From: Lelliottia nimipressuralis
GTDB lineage: Bacteria; Pseudomonadota; Gammaproteobacteria; Enterobacterales; Enterobacteriaceae
Assembly (NCBI RefSeq): GCF_004402045.1
Contig: NZ_SOMG01000018.1
Coordinates: forward strand, 1-64,000
Length of the DNA: 64,000 nucleotides
Reading direction: 5' to 3'
This document shows, piece after piece, positions 1 through 10,606 of the stretch. Position 1 is the first letter of the stretch; every line of letters starts with the position of its first letter. The translations under genes and the position numbers were made by a program. Below the pieces are notes generated by a model, which made no database searches, was not told the DNA's origin, and saw only the letters and a list, made by a program, of their open reading frames with translations.

Positions 1-74
1 CTCAGAAGTGAAACGCCGTAGCGCCGATGGTAGTGTGGGGTCTCCCCATGTGAGAGTAGGGAACTGCCAGGCAT
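1..74 (+). rRNA. rrf: 5S ribosomal RNA, 3' part
   Basis: The first 74 bases match the 3' part of enterobacterial 5S rRNA as I remember it, including the closing GGAACTGCCAGGCAT. The 5' part lies outside the window, so this is the end of an rRNA operon. The tRNA-Asp that follows 53 bases later matches the distal tRNA of the E. coli rrnH operon, where 5S, tRNA-Asp and dkgB are neighbours. Confidence 0.93.
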
Positions 75-127
75 CAAATTAAGTAGTAAGCCGGTGCATA
101 AATCCGGTGGTTACAGCAGTCTTCGGT

Positions 128-204
128 GGAGCGGTAGTTCAGTCGGTTAGAATACCTGCCTGTCACGCAGGGGGTCGCGGGTTCGAGTCCCGTCCGTTCC
201 GCCA
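128..204 (+). tRNA. aspU: tRNA-Asp (GUC), rRNA-operon distal
   Basis: This is a 77-nt cloverleaf with an encoded CCA end. The acceptor arm GGAGCGG pairs with CCGTTCC, the anticodon GTC is at 162-164, and the T-loop GTTCGAGTC is intact. It is identical to the copy at 9560-9636. It is probably co-transcribed with the rRNA operon and ends at the hairpin at 211-242. Confidence 0.97.
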
Positions 205-210
205 CTTATT

Positions 211-242
211 AAAAGCCCTGAGTTAACGCTCAGGGCTTTTTT
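211..242 (+). terminator. Rho-independent terminator of rRNA/tRNA-Asp operon
   Basis: The arms AGCCCTGAG and CTCAGGGCT enclose a short loop and are followed by a run of six T. The position just after the tRNA CCA end fits the terminator of the rRNA-tRNA transcript. Confidence 0.9.
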
Positions 243-366
243 CTTATCTGTTGCCTCATTATTGCTAAATCAGCAAAAATCCTCTGCATTTTACGATCTT
301 TTTCTTCATAACCGCTACAGCGATAATTCTCCTCAGTTAACAAACATTATGAATAACGAGGATTAT

Positions 367-1170
367 ATGACTCTCCCTGCATTTGGTCTGGGCACTTTCC
401 GCCTGAAAGATGACGTTGTTATCGCATCGGTTAAAACCGCACTTGAACTGGGTTATCGCGCAGTTGATACGGCACAGATCTATGAAAATGAAGCTGCCGT
501 TGGACAGGCTCTTGAAGAGAGTGGTGTGCCACGTAATGAGCTGTTCATCACCACGAAAATCTGGATTGAAAACCTCAGCAAAGACAAGCTGATCCCGAGC
601 CTGAAAGAGAGCCTGAAGAAATTGCGCACAGACTACGTGGATCTGACGCTGATTCACTGGCCATCACCGAACGATGCCGTTTCTGTAGAAGAATTCATGC
701 AGGCACTTCTGGAAGCGAAAGCTCAGGGCTTAACCCGCGAAATTGGTATCTCCAACTTCACCATTCCGCTGATGGAAAAAGCCATTGCCGCTGTAGGTGC
801 AGAAAATATTGCGACCAACCAGATTGAACTTTCTCCTTACCTGCAAAACCGCAAAGTCGTGGACTGGGCTAAACAGCACGGTATCCACATCACCTCATAC
901 ATGACGCTGGCCTACGGTAAGGCGCTGAAAGATGAAGTGATTATGCGTATCGCTGAGAAGCATAGCGCGACTGCCGCGCAGGTCATTCTGGCATGGGCAA
1001 TGGGTGAAGGTTATGCGGTGATCCCATCTTCAACTAAACGTGAAAACCTGGCCAGCAACCTGTTAGCAACGGATCTTCAGCTGGATGCGGACGATAAAAA
1101 AGCGATCGCAGCCCTGGAATGCAACGATCGCCTGGTAAGCCCGGAAGGTTTAGCCCCTCACTGGGATTAA
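367..1170 (+). CDS. dkgB: 2,5-diketo-D-gluconate reductase B (aldo-keto reductase)
   Basis: A 267-residue NADPH-dependent cytosolic aldo-keto reductase, the E. coli DkgB length. It reduces 2,5-diketogluconate and small aldehydes such as methylglyoxal. The family pattern is clear: the N-terminal AFGLGTFRL strand, Asp and Tyr of the catalytic tetrad in VDTAQIYEN, Lys in TTKIW, His in LIHWPSP, and the cofactor-binding [10 protein letters not shown] near the C-terminus. I chose the ATG at 367 because ACGAGG lies just upstream and the product then starts like E. coli DkgB (M-x-x-PAFGLG). The frame stays open upstream to an ATG at 262, but those 35 residues have no family similarity. A hairpin terminator follows at 1204-1227. 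Confidence 0.95.
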   Translation: MTLPAFGLGTFRLKDDVVIASVKTALELGYRAVDTAQIYENEAAVGQALEESGVPRNELFITTKIWIENLSKDKLIPSLKESLKKLRTDYVDLTLIHWPSPNDAVSVEEFMQALLEAKAQGLTREIGISNFTIPLMEKAIAAVGAENIATNQIELSPYLQNRKVVDWAKQHGIHITSYMTLAYGKALKDEVIMRIAEKHSATAAQVILAWAMGEGYAVIPSSTKRENLASNLLATDLQLDADDKKAIAALECNDRLVSPEGLAPHWD

Positions 1171-1199
1171 GCTTGATCCACCCTCTGTAACCTAAACCC

Positions 1200-2105
1200 T
1201 CATACAGCTCCTCCGGGAGCTGTTTTTATATGTTCACTCAGGAAATCAATAAAAGCACGGATGCGCGTGCTTACCGCTCTGTCACTGTAATACACCGCGC
1301 TAAAAGGCATCTCTACCGGTAGACGCTTATCGGCCATTAACTCTACAAGCTCACCGCGCGCAATTTCTTTATCAATCATGTAATCCGACAAACAGGCGAT
1401 GCCATTCCCGGTAAGGCACAGCTGTTTTAGCGTTTCCCCGCTATTAGACGATAACCCGCAGGTGATTTCATGCAACTGACCATCATGACAGGCGACAGGC
1501 CAGGTGTTTAGCGACACCGGCTCCGTAAAGCCCAGACACAGATGCTGCTTTAACTCTTCAACCGTCTCTGGTTTACCATGTTCAGCAATATAGTCTGGTG
1601 AAGCGATGATTTTGCGATAGCTGGCAAAAAGAGGGCGGGCACGCAAGCTTGAATCTGTCAGGGTTCCCGCCCGGATAGCAACATCCACTTTTCGTTCGAT
1701 GAGGTTGATAAACGTCTCTGAGGAGACCAGCGAGAGCGTCATCTCCGGATAACGTTCGCGGAAAGGTTTGATCAGCGGCATCAGGAAGTGAAGCACAACC
1801 GGCGTGGCCGCATCAACGCGCAGCAATCCACGTGGCGTGCTGCGGGTCTCCATAATCTCCGTCTCCGCTGCGGCCATCTCCTGCAATATCGACTGCACAC
1901 GGCGGAAATAACGTTCTCCTTCTTCTGTCAGGCTCAGCTGCCGCGTCGTTCGGTTGAGCAGACTCACCCCAAGCTTCATCTCCAGTTTTTTTACCGAGCG
2001 GCTAATGGCTGAGTTAGCCTGCCCCAGCTGTTCGGCCGCACGGCTAAAACTGCCGCTTTCGACGACGGCGACAAAGATTGTCAGCTCTTCCGACGTTGCT
2101 TTCAT
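1200..2105 (-). CDS. yafC: LysR-type transcriptional regulator YafC
   Basis: A 301-residue LysR regulator. Residues 1-60 form the winged helix-turn-helix ([20 protein letters not shown], then a recognition region ending [16 protein letters not shown]). The remainder is the periplasmic-binding-protein-like effector domain. It closely resembles E. coli YafC, whose effector is not known to me. The ATG at 2105 gives the MKATSEEL start of the E. coli protein; a longer frame to 2129 adds eight residues without support. It is divergent from an MFS exporter that starts 104 bases away. Divergent LysR/target pairs are common, so control of that exporter is a reasonable inference. Confidence 0.93.
   Translation of the reverse strand: MKATSEELTIFVAVVESGSFSRAAEQLGQANSAISRSVKKLEMKLGVSLLNRTTRQLSLTEEGERYFRRVQSILQEMAAAETEIMETRSTPRGLLRVDAATPVVLHFLMPLIKPFRERYPEMTLSLVSSETFINLIERKVDVAIRAGTLTDSSLRARPLFASYRKIIASPDYIAEHGKPETVEELKQHLCLGFTEPVSLNTWPVACHDGQLHEITCGLSSNSGETLKQLCLTGNGIACLSDYMIDKEIARGELVELMADKRLPVEMPFSAVYYSDRAVSTRIRAFIDFLSEHIKTAPGGAV
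1204..1227 (+). terminator. Terminator downstream of dkgB
   Basis: The arms ACAGCTCC and GGAGCTGT enclose TCC and are followed by TTTTT. It lies over the 3' end of the convergent yafC coding region and is oriented to end the dkgB transcript. Confidence 0.75.
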
Positions 2106-2209
2106 TGTTGCACCACCTGCAAAATTCAATTGATATTTTGACCATTTTTGTTATTTAAGCACTGGCGCATACTGCCTGTCATCTTAATCCTGATGATACG
2201 GAGTATTTT

Positions 2210-3385
2210 ATGCCACTGGCGCTACTTGCCCTGACGATCAGTGCCTTTGCAATTGGCACGACCGAATTTGTTATCGTGGGACTGGTTCCCACCATTGCTA
2301 ATCAGCTTGCCATCTCGTTGCCCTCTGCCGGGCTGTTGGTGTCTATCTACGCCCTGGGCGTCGCCGTCGGTGCACCCGTACTGACGGCCCTGACCGGACG
2401 TTTTCCACGTAAGCAGCTGTTAGTCGCGCTGATGGTGCTGTTCACTGCGGGCAACATTCTGGCCTGGCAGGCGCCGGACTACACCACCCTGGTGATTGCC
2501 CGCCTGTTGACCGGCCTTGCACACGGTGTGTTCTTCTCAATTGGTTCCACTATTGCAACCAGCCTGGTACCCAAAGAGAAAGCGGCTTCAGCCATTGCGA
2601 TCATGTTTGGTGGGTTGACCGTTGCACTCGTCACGGGCGTACCGTTGGGAACGTTTATAGGGCAGCATTTCGGCTGGCGTGAAACTTTCCTGGCCGTCTC
2701 CTTACTGGGGGCCATCGCCCTGGTGTCCAGCCTGCTACTCGTACCCTCTAATATTCCTGGCCGGGCGAGTGCCAGCCTGCGCGATCAGCTGAAGGTGCTC
2801 ACGCATCCGCGTTTGCTGATCATCTACGCGGTTACGGCACTGGGCTATGGTGGGGTATTCACCGCCTTCACTTTCCTGGCACCGATGATGCAGGACCTGG
2901 CAGGCTTCTCTCCCAACGCCGTGAGCTGGATTTTGCTGGGATATGGTATTTCCGTTGCCATTGGTAATATCTGGGGCGGCAAGCTTGCAGATAAGCACGG
3001 TGCGGTACCGGCGCTGAAGTTCATTTTCGCCGCCCTGGTTGTTCTGCTGATGATTTTCCAGTTCACGGCTTCGATACACTACGCCGCGCTGGTCACGGTG
3101 CTGGTCATGGGGATCTTTGCCTTTGGCAATGTGCCCGGGCTTCAGGTTTACGTTGTCCAGAAAGCCGAGCTCTATACACCAAATGCGGTGGATGTGGCAT
3201 CGGGCCTGAACATTGCCGCATTTAATATTGGCATTGCGCTGGGCTCCATCATAGGCGGGCAAACCGTAGCGCATGTTGGATTAACCCAGACACCGTGGAT
3301 TGGTGCGGTGATCGTCCTGGTGGCCTTCCTGCTGATTGGCCTGAGTGGACGTCTTGATAAACCTGCTCGTGTCGCGCTGGGATAA
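2210..3385 (+). CDS. MFS drug-efflux-type transporter (DHA1, AraJ/YdhP-like)
   Basis: A 391-residue inner-membrane protein with twelve predicted hydrophobic helices. Features of the drug:H+ antiporter-1 family are the FAIGTTEFVIVGLVP helix 1, the helix 2-3 loop TALTGRFPRKQ, the motif RLLTGLAHGVFFSIG in helix 4, and helix 5 VALVTGVPLGTFIGQ resembling motif C. The sequence resembles YdhP and AraJ, which are exporters of unsettled substrate. A GGAGTATTTT sequence precedes the ATG. In E. coli yafC is followed directly by yafD, so this gene is an insertion relative to K-12. It probably depends on the divergent LysR gene yafC. Confidence 0.88.
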   Translation: MPLALLALTISAFAIGTTEFVIVGLVPTIANQLAISLPSAGLLVSIYALGVAVGAPVLTALTGRFPRKQLLVALMVLFTAGNILAWQAPDYTTLVIARLLTGLAHGVFFSIGSTIATSLVPKEKAASAIAIMFGGLTVALVTGVPLGTFIGQHFGWRETFLAVSLLGAIALVSSLLLVPSNIPGRASASLRDQLKVLTHPRLLIIYAVTALGYGGVFTAFTFLAPMMQDLAGFSPNAVSWILLGYGISVAIGNIWGGKLADKHGAVPALKFIFAALVVLLMIFQFTASIHYAALVTVLVMGIFAFGNVPGLQVYVVQKAELYTPNAVDVASGLNIAAFNIGIALGSIIGGQTVAHVGLTQTPWIGAVIVLVAFLLIGLSGRLDKPARVALG

Positions 3386-3449
3386 CATCAGTAAGTGCTT
3401 GCTTACAAAACTGGAAAGCGGTTTCTCAGAAATTGCGTTGAAAGTGTGA

Positions 3450-4322
<873 letters not shown>

Positions 4323-4397
4323 TGGTGTGTCAGGTCTGCCGTGGGGCAGGCCTGCGCGGGTGCTGCCCTTTATTTTTCACTCACAAAGGACAGTACG

Positions 4398-5171
4398 ATG
4401 ACAACAACACACTCCCATCACGACAACGTAGAAAAACAGTTTGGTTCTCAGGCAAATGCTTATCTGAGCAGCGCCGTGCACGCTTCCGGCCGCGATCTGG
4501 TCCGTCTCGGTGAACGCCTGGCGGCATTCCCGCAGGCGCACGTGTTGGATTTAGGCTGTGGCGCCGGGCATGCCAGTTTTACGGCTGCGCAGCAGGTGGC
4601 ACAGGTCACCGCGTATGACTTATCCAGCCAGATGCTGGAGGTGGTTGCTGAAGCGGCCAAAGCGAAAGGGCTGGAGAACATTGATACGCGCCAGGGCTAT
4701 GCCGAATCCTTACCTTTTGATGATGCGTCGTTTGAGGTGGTGATCAGCCGCTATTCAGCGCACCACTGGCATGATGTCGGCCAGGCATTACGTGAGGTCA
4801 AACGCGTCCTGAAGCCGGGTGGCATCTTCATCATGATGGATGTGATGTCGCCTGGGCATCCGGTGCGCAATATCTGGCTGCAGACGGTGGAAGCGCTGCG
4901 CGACACCTCGCATGTGCAAAACTACTCCAGCGGAGAGTGGTTTTCATTTATCACTGACGCAGGGCTGATTGCGCGCGCGTTGATTACCGACCGCTTACCG
5001 CTGGAGTTCAGCTCGTGGATCGCGCGTATGCGCACCCCGGAAGCATTAAGCCAGGCAATCAGGCTGTATCAGGAGAGTGCGTCCGCTGAGGTGAAGGCGT
5101 ACTTTGAACTGCAGGACGATGGCTCATTTACCAGCGATACCATCATGGCTGAAGCGCAAAAAGCGGGATAA
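4398..5171 (+). CDS. yafE: Class I SAM-dependent methyltransferase YafE
   Basis: A 257-residue methyltransferase. Motif I is VLDLGCGAGHASF, followed by the acidic end of strand 2 in VTAYDLSSQML, the ESLPFDDASFEVVISRYSAHHW motif-II region, and the KPGG block of motif III. It resembles UbiE/menaquinone-type enzymes, but its substrate is not established. The ATG at 4398 has AAAGGA eight bases upstream and gives the E. coli MTTxSHH start; an upstream ATG at 4341 is unsupported. It lies 75 bases after yafD, probably in the same transcript, which ends at a hairpin shared with the convergent mltD. Confidence 0.92.
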   Translation: MTTTHSHHDNVEKQFGSQANAYLSSAVHASGRDLVRLGERLAAFPQAHVLDLGCGAGHASFTAAQQVAQVTAYDLSSQMLEVVAEAAKAKGLENIDTRQGYAESLPFDDASFEVVISRYSAHHWHDVGQALREVKRVLKPGGIFIMMDVMSPGHPVRNIWLQTVEALRDTSHVQNYSSGEWFSFITDAGLIARALITDRLPLEFSSWIARMRTPEALSQAIRLYQESASAEVKAYFELQDDGSFTSDTIMAEAQKAG

Positions 5172-5176
5172 ATAAA

Positions 5177-5206
5177 AAAGGCACCGAGGGGAATCGGTGC
5201 CTTTTA
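5177..5206. terminator. Bidirectional terminator between yafE and mltD
   Basis: The perfect stem AAGGCACCGA/TCGGTGCCTT has an A-run on the left and TTTT on the right, so it can act for both converging genes. Confidence 0.85.
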
Positions 5207-5223
5207 ATCTTTCGATCGTGTTA

Positions 5224-6588
5224 TCAGGAGTCTGGCGTAGCGCTGTTCTTCACAAACAACGTCAGCTGGTCGCCTGGTTTCAGATTGTCAGTATCATTGT
5301 TCCATCGCATCACATCTTTGATGTTCACGCCGTGTCGTTTTGCGATACTGGACAGTGAATCGCCCTTGCGCACGCGATAGGTAATGCTATCGCTGTTGCT
5401 GGCGAGACGCTGTGCGCTGCTACCTGCACCCACCGTCAGCGTTTGACCGACTTTCAGGCCTGAACTGCGCAGATTATTCCACTGCTGCAGATCGTTTGCC
5501 GTCACGCCAAGACGTGATGCAATGCCCGAAAGCGTGTCACCTGAACGAACCTTATAACTGCGGCTGTTAACTGATGATGCATCCGCGATCAGCGTTGACT
5601 GAACGGCGGCAATTTCACCAGAAGCTAAAGACTCACGTAACTGCTCGGCATGTTTCTGCGGAACCATTACATACTGTGGGCCACTTGCCCCCAGGGTTGA
5701 GCCTTTAACGCCAGCATTAAAGGTTTTCAATTTACTTACCGACATACCCGTCATATCAGCGACCTGTTGAATATCAACCGGATTGCTGAGGCGGACACGC
5801 GCCAGTGCACGACTTTCGTCTGGTGTTGGCAGTTGTACGCCGTAACGCTTGCTGTTCTTGAGAATATCGCTCAATGCCAGCATTTTCGGTACGTAAATCT
5901 TTGTTTCCTGTGGCAGTGAGAGCGACCAAAAATCGGTGGATTTACCCCGTGCTTTATTCGCTTTCATTGCCTTCAGTACACGACCTTCGCCGCTATTGTA
6001 CGCTGCGACCGTTAACAGCCAGTCGCCGTCAAACATCTTGTTCAGACGTTGCATCATGTCGAGAGCGGCTGTCGTTGAAGCGACAACATCGCGACGCGCA
6101 TCATAGTTGCGGGTCTGTTTCAGACCATAGTTTCGCCCGGTGCTCGGAATGATCTGCCAAATGCCTGCGGCATTGGCGCCAGACGTCGCGTGTGGGTCAA
6201 AAGCGCTCTCCACTATGGGTAGGAGTACCAGCTCCATAGGCATGTTACGTTTCTTAACTTGCCCGGCTATCCAGTACATATACGGCTCTGCCCGTAACGT
6301 TACATCGTGGAGATAGCTCTTATTTCTTAAATACTTTTGTTTCTGTTCGCGAATCCGGGTATTTTCCGGAATTCCCATCTTTAGCTCGTCGCCAATAGAG
6401 GCCCACAAGTCTTGTTCCTGCGCGAAAGATGTCCCATCGTCCAACCATCGCGCCTGACTTGTAAACTTCCCTGCTTCCCCTTGACCAGCTGCAGAAAGGC
6501 TCTGTGCGTGCTGTTGTACGTTGCTGCCGTTCTGCGACTGGCAACCTACAAGCAGGACAGAGGCGAGTAATATCGCTTTTGCCTTCAT
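5224..6588 (-). CDS. mltD: Membrane-bound lytic murein transglycosylase D
   Basis: A 454-residue outer-membrane lipoprotein that cleaves peptidoglycan glycan strands non-hydrolytically. The lipobox LLVGC puts the lipidated Cys at residue 16. The SLT domain spans about residues 100-260, with the catalytic Glu at 127 in LLPIVESAFDPHA and the later AAGIWQIIPSTGRNYGL and VAAYNSGEGRV motifs. Two LysM modules follow at about 343-387 and 402-447 (YKVRSGDTLSGIA, YRVRKGDSLSSIA) and bind peptidoglycan. The length matches E. coli MltD (452). It is followed by a bidirectional terminator and preceded by gloB on the same strand. Confidence 0.95.
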   Translation of the reverse strand: MKAKAILLASVLLVGCQSQNGSNVQQHAQSLSAAGQGEAGKFTSQARWLDDGTSFAQEQDLWASIGDELKMGIPENTRIREQKQKYLRNKSYLHDVTLRAEPYMYWIAGQVKKRNMPMELVLLPIVESAFDPHATSGANAAGIWQIIPSTGRNYGLKQTRNYDARRDVVASTTAALDMMQRLNKMFDGDWLLTVAAYNSGEGRVLKAMKANKARGKSTDFWSLSLPQETKIYVPKMLALSDILKNSKRYGVQLPTPDESRALARVRLSNPVDIQQVADMTGMSVSKLKTFNAGVKGSTLGASGPQYVMVPQKHAEQLRESLASGEIAAVQSTLIADASSVNSRSYKVRSGDTLSGIASRLGVTANDLQQWNNLRSSGLKVGQTLTVGAGSSAQRLASNSDSITYRVRKGDSLSSIAKRHGVNIKDVMRWNNDTDNLKPGDQLTLFVKNSATPDS

Positions 6589-6656
6589 GTGTGTGTCAAT
6601 AGTTGCTTAAAAGACGAGCGATAATAACGGCGAAATTTTGAAAAGGCAACCCGCAA

Positions 6657-7415
6657 TTATCTGAAGTTATCTTTCTTTGACCTCAACCATGCAAATCGCT
6701 GTTCTGATTGTTGCAACTTTGTTTCTTGGTTAATTTTACTAATTAAATCAATATCATCTGTTCGTAAAAATAAATTAATTTGGCGCTCATTTTTCAGAAT
6801 TACGGGTAGTGTTTTTTGGTTTTTTGCACGTAACTCCTTCACTTTGTGATAATAATCCTGAATCGCCCGATCCTCAGGTAAGATGTTCACGGCAAACTTC
6901 ATATTCCCTAATGTATATTCATGAGCGCAACAAATGAGAGTCTCATCGGGTAGTGCGGTAATCTTCTGTAAAGACTGGTACATTTGAGAAGGCGTGCCTT
7001 CAAACAGTCTTCCGCAGCCTCCGGAGAAAAGCGTGTCGCCGCAAAAAAGATAAGGTTTACTGTAGAAACACAGATGTCCTGAAGTGTGACCCGGTGTAGC
7101 AAATACGGAAAACTCCCACTCGCGTATGAGGATATTTTCACCGTCTTCGACTACTTGTGTTGTTCCTTTATCTTGTGTCTCAGCTGGTCCGTAAACCACA
7201 AGATGCGGAAAGTGGGCGCGCAGATCGGTCACACCGCCAGTGTGATCGTGATGATGGTGGGTCAACAGAATGGCTTCAGGCTTCCAGCCATTTTCCTTGA
7301 TGGCATGCAAAACGGGGGCGGATTCTCCGGGGTCGACAATGACGCATCGACGATCGTCGTCAACCAAAACCCAGATGTAATTGTCCTCAAAAGCAGGAAT
7401 ACTGATAAGATTCAT
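6657..7415 (-). CDS. gloB: Hydroxyacylglutathione hydrolase (glyoxalase II)
   Basis: A 252-residue cytosolic metallo-beta-lactamase-fold enzyme that hydrolyses S-lactoylglutathione to D-lactate and glutathione, completing methylglyoxal detoxification. The metal site [10 protein letters not shown] is at about residues 53-62. The later ligands are in [26 protein letters not shown] and [10 protein letters not shown]. The C-terminal substrate-binding helices are present (KNQKTLPV). Length and sequence match E. coli GloB. It is divergent from yafS, which starts 33 bases away, so the promoters overlap. Confidence 0.96.
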   Translation of the reverse strand: MNLISIPAFEDNYIWVLVDDDRRCVIVDPGESAPVLHAIKENGWKPEAILLTHHHHDHTGGVTDLRAHFPHLVVYGPAETQDKGTTQVVEDGENILIREWEFSVFATPGHTSGHLCFYSKPYLFCGDTLFSGGCGRLFEGTPSQMYQSLQKITALPDETLICCAHEYTLGNMKFAVNILPEDRAIQDYYHKVKELRAKNQKTLPVILKNERQINLFLRTDDIDLISKINQETKLQQSEQRFAWLRSKKDNFR

Positions 7416-7447
7416 ACATTACCTCTTATAGCGTGGCGGGTGTGTTG

Positions 7448-8167
7448 ATGAAACCGGCAAGGATACCTCAGACTGTCGCAGCACCGGAACGTTGGGCGGA
7501 ATTGCCCTGGGGTGAATACTATCGCGAGGCGCTAGAACAGCAGCTGAAGCCCTGGCTCGCGAAAATGTATGGCTTTCACCTGCTTAAGATTGGCAATCTC
7601 AGCGCGGAAATCAATACCGAAAGCTGCGCTATCTCGCATCAGGTCAATGTCTCTCTCGGTGGATCGCCGGTTCAGGTGAAAGCAGACCCTTTACATCTGC
7701 CGTTTGCGGAAAAATCCGTTGACGCGTGTTTGCTCGCTCACACGTTACCCTGGTGCAGCGATCCGCACCGTCTGCTTCGGGAAGCCGATCGCGTGCTGAT
7801 TGATGACGGCTGGCTGGTACTTAGCGGATTCAATCCGCTGAGCCTTATGGGTCTGCGTAAGCTGGTACCGGTGCTGCGCCGAACTCCGCCTTACAACAGC
7901 CGGATGTTCACCATGATGCGTCAGCTCGACTGGCTGTCACTCCTGAACTTCGAAGTGCTCTGCTACGGGGGCTTTCAGGTGCTGCCCTGGGCGCGGCAGG
8001 GGGGCGTCGTACTGAGCACCCATCTGCCCGCATTGGGCTGTTTGCAGTTTGTCGTTGCGCGTAAGCGAACCATTCCGCTCACGCTTAATCCCATGAAGCA
8101 GAGCAAGTCGAAAACGCCCATCCGCCAGACCGTGGGTGCCACGCGGCAATACAAAAAAACCGATTAG
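7448..8167 (+). CDS. yafS: Methyltransferase-domain protein YafS
   Basis: A 239-residue protein close to E. coli YafS (240). It has a class I methyltransferase-like core: [23 protein letters not shown] and the [22 protein letters not shown] strand 4-5 region. A clean glycine-rich SAM motif is not obvious, so activity is unproven. The basic C-terminal tail (SKSKTPIRQ) is conserved. I chose the ATG at 7448 to match the E. coli MKPAR start; the frame begins at 7433 with no support. Its last four bases overlap the convergent rnhA gene. Confidence 0.9.
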   Translation: MKPARIPQTVAAPERWAELPWGEYYREALEQQLKPWLAKMYGFHLLKIGNLSAEINTESCAISHQVNVSLGGSPVQVKADPLHLPFAEKSVDACLLAHTLPWCSDPHRLLREADRVLIDDGWLVLSGFNPLSLMGLRKLVPVLRRTPPYNSRMFTMMRQLDWLSLLNFEVLCYGGFQVLPWARQGGVVLSTHLPALGCLQFVVARKRTIPLTLNPMKQSKSKTPIRQTVGATRQYKKTD

Positions 8168-8631
8168 GCGTCGGGCTGATAGCCCGCATCTTCATGAGCG
8201 GGATTAGATGCCGCAGCGCGCGCGAGTTCGTCGCAGCGTTCATTTTCCGGATGGCCAGCGTGGCCTTTTACCCACTCCCACTTAATCTGGTGTTGTCCCA
8301 GGGCAGCATCAAGTCGTTTCCAGAGATCGACATTCTTGACCGGTTTCTTATCGGCGGTCTTCCAGCCGCGTTTTTTCCAGTTGTGGATCCACTGGGTGAT
8401 CCCCTGACGCACGTACTGGCTGTCTGTGCTTAACACCACGTCACAATGTTCTTTTAACGCTTCCAGCGCCACAATGGCCGCCATCAACTCCATGCGGTTG
8501 TTGGTGGTCAGAAAATAGCCTTCGCTAAAGGTTTTTTCGTGCTGGCGATAGCGCATAATCGCACCGTAGCCGCCGGGACCTGGGTTACCGAGACAAGATC
8601 CATCGGTGAAAATTTCTACCTGTTTACGCAT
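8164..8631 (-). CDS. rnhA: Ribonuclease HI
   Basis: A 155-residue enzyme that degrades the RNA strand of RNA-DNA hybrids. All four catalytic acids are visible: Asp10 in [15 protein letters not shown], Glu48 in NRMELMA, Asp70 in STDSQYV and Asp134 in RCDELARAA, together with the His124 loop GHAGHPENE. The basic protrusion [17 protein letters not shown] is present. It is divergent from dnaQ with a 64-base shared promoter region, as in E. coli, and overlaps yafS by four bases. Confidence 0.97.
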   Translation of the reverse strand: MRKQVEIFTDGSCLGNPGPGGYGAIMRYRQHEKTFSEGYFLTTNNRMELMAAIVALEALKEHCDVVLSTDSQYVRQGITQWIHNWKKRGWKTADKKPVKNVDLWKRLDAALGQHQIKWEWVKGHAGHPENERCDELARAAASNPAHEDAGYQPDA

Positions 8632-8695
8632 CTCTGGTAGACTTCCTGTATTCGAAACGTTCAGTTAAACGATAAGTCTGACATAAATGACCGCT

Positions 8696-9427
8696 ATGAG
8701 CACTGCAATTACTCGCCAGATTGTCCTCGATACCGAAACCACCGGTATGAACCAGATCGGCGCGCACTACGAAGGGCATAAGATCATTGAGATCGGTGCC
8801 GTTGAAGTGGTGAACCGTCGTCTTACGGGGAACAACTTCCACGTCTACCTCAAACCCGATCGGCTGGTGGATCCAGAAGCGTTCGGCGTTCACGGTATTG
8901 CCGATGAGTTCTTGCTGGATAAGCCGACTTTTGCGGATGTCGCTGACGAGTTCCTGGAATACATCAAGGGCGCCGAGCTCGTCATCCACAATGCCTCGTT
9001 CGATATCGGCTTTATGGATTATGAATTCAGCAAGCTTAATCGTGATATCCCGAAGACAAACACCTTCTGTAAGGTGACAGACAGCCTGGCGCTGGCGAGG
9101 AAAATGTTCCCCGGCAAGCGTAACAGCCTTGATGCACTCTGTTCGCGCTACGAGATAGACAATACCAAGCGAACGCTACACGGGGCGTTGCTCGATGCCC
9201 AAATCCTGGCTGATGTCTATCTGACGATGACCGGCGGGCAGACGTCAATGAAGTTCAGTATGGAAAATGAATCTCAGCAGACGCAGGGCGAAGCGGGTAT
9301 TCAGCGTGTTGTCCGTCAGGCCAGCCGGTTGCGGGTCGTTTTAGCCAGTGATGAAGAGCTTCTTAACCACGAGTCACGGCTGGATCTGGTGCAGAAGAAG
9401 GGCGGAAGCTGTATGTGGCGCGCCTGA
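8696..9427 (+). CDS. dnaQ: DNA polymerase III epsilon subunit, proofreading 3'-5' exonuclease
   Basis: A 243-residue proofreading subunit of the replicative polymerase. The Exo I motif is VLDTETTGMN (Asp12, Glu14), Exo II is HNASFDIGFMDYE, and Exo III includes HGALLDAQILADVYL. The C-terminal segment of about 55 residues, ending LDLVQKKGGSCMWRA, is the tether that binds the alpha subunit. The ATG at 8696 gives the E. coli MSTAITRQIVLD start. A tRNA-Asp follows 132 bases downstream, the same arrangement as dnaQ-aspV in E. coli. Confidence 0.97.
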   Translation: MSTAITRQIVLDTETTGMNQIGAHYEGHKIIEIGAVEVVNRRLTGNNFHVYLKPDRLVDPEAFGVHGIADEFLLDKPTFADVADEFLEYIKGAELVIHNASFDIGFMDYEFSKLNRDIPKTNTFCKVTDSLALARKMFPGKRNSLDALCSRYEIDNTKRTLHGALLDAQILADVYLTMTGGQTSMKFSMENESQQTQGEAGIQRVVRQASRLRVVLASDEELLNHESRLDLVQKKGGSCMWRA

Positions 9428-9559
9428 AAAAACACCGGAATGCCTGTAAAATCATCGTTTGGGCGATTTTTGCAGCAAACGATTCAAAACGTGAGAAAAA
9501 GCGTTGACGAGATCGGAGGCACACCGTAATATGCGCCTCGTTCCCCAAACGGGAACAGT

Positions 9560-9636
9560 GGAGCGGTAGTTCAGTCGGTTAGAATACCTGCCTGTCACGC
9601 AGGGGGTCGCGGGTTCGAGTCCCGTCCGTTCCGCCA
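9560..9636 (+). tRNA. aspV: tRNA-Asp (GUC), downstream of dnaQ
   Basis: This 77-nt gene is identical to the copy at 128-204, with GTC anticodon and encoded CCA. In E. coli this locus is aspV, a known integration site for islands in pathogenic strains. Here the sequence to its right departs from the K-12 order for about 51 kb. No second copy of its 3' end was seen at the far boundary. Confidence 0.97.
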
Positions 9637-9643
9637 CTATTCA

Positions 9644-9674
9644 GGCCCACGTTATTTATAACGTGGGCCTTTTT
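9644..9674 (+). terminator. Terminator after tRNA-Asp
   Basis: The stem GGCCCACGTTA/TAACGTGGGCC is followed by TTTTT. The T-run touches the stop codon of the convergent exporter gene. Confidence 0.88.
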
Positions 9675-10606
9675 CATATCTGTACTTTTCCCTCTGCGCG
9701 TTCGTCTTTTACGACTTTTCTTTGCGTGGCGCGTGAACAGAGCGCAATGCCACACAGAATCAATACCGTGCTGACCAGATGATACGAATGTAACGTAACG
9801 TGCAGGAATATCACGCTGAATAAGCCCCCGCTCAGTGGGATGAGATGTGAATAAATCTCCCCTCGGGTTGCACCGATAACCGCAATGCCTTTATTCCACA
9901 GCAGATAAGAGAGCCAGGAAGGAAACACCACCAGATAGAGCAAACCACTTAAAAAGCCGGGCGTTGTATAGGCTGCCCAGTCAGGCAAACCAGTTTTCAT
10001 CAGCGATATCGCCAGGACTGGTAACAGAACCAGTGCGCCAAAGATTGCGCTCACCGCGACAAACGCATTTCCGCCAACGTTACGGGGTTTCATCCGCAAG
10101 AAGGCACAATAAACAGCCCAGCTGGCGGCAGAGCCCATGGTCCAGATATCGCCTCGATTCAAATTCTTAAGCGTATCCAGGTGCAGAAGGTCGCCCTGCA
10201 TCACCAGCCAGACGACACCTAATGAGCTGAGCACCACCCCTGCAATATTCTGTGTTGATATTTTCTCTTTAAAGATGAGTTTATTAATCAATAATACCAG
10301 TGCGGGTGTTGTGGATAAATAAATAGCCGCGTTAAGTGATGAGGTATATTGCAGGCCGATATACAGCGTGAGGGGGAACAGAACCTGCCCGCACATCGCA
10401 AGAAATATAATTGTGCCGCCAGCCTTTTTCATCATCGGCCACTGGGCACGGATCTGCTTAATATAAAGCGCAGATAAGAGTAGAGCCGTGAATATCCAGC
10501 GTGCGGCGGATAATATAATCGGGTCTGCATGTGCCACCAGTAAATGACCAACGACATAATTGCCGCCCCAAAAACAGGCTGCGAGACTGAGTAAAAAATA
10601 AGGCAT
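9674..10606 (-). CDS. EamA/DMT-family transporter
   Basis: A 310-residue inner-membrane protein with about ten hydrophobic helices in two EamA repeats. The first starts SLAACFWGGNYVVGHLL and the second SAASWAVYCAFLRM. The loop motif TSSLNAAIYLSTTPALVLL is typical of drug/metabolite transporters. The ATG at 10606 is preceded by CAGGAG; an upstream frame to 10642 has no such signal. It is divergent from the LysR gene at 10708, its probable regulator. Substrate unknown. Confidence 0.87.
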   Translation of the reverse strand: MPYFLLSLAACFWGGNYVVGHLLVAHADPIILSAARWIFTALLLSALYIKQIRAQWPMMKKAGGTIIFLAMCGQVLFPLTLYIGLQYTSSLNAAIYLSTTPALVLLINKLIFKEKISTQNIAGVVLSSLGVVWLVMQGDLLHLDTLKNLNRGDIWTMGSAASWAVYCAFLRMKPRNVGGNAFVAVSAIFGALVLLPVLAISLMKTGLPDWAAYTTPGFLSGLLYLVVFPSWLSYLLWNKGIAVIGATRGEIYSHLIPLSGGLFSVIFLHVTLHSYHLVSTVLILCGIALCSRATQRKVVKDERAEGKVQI

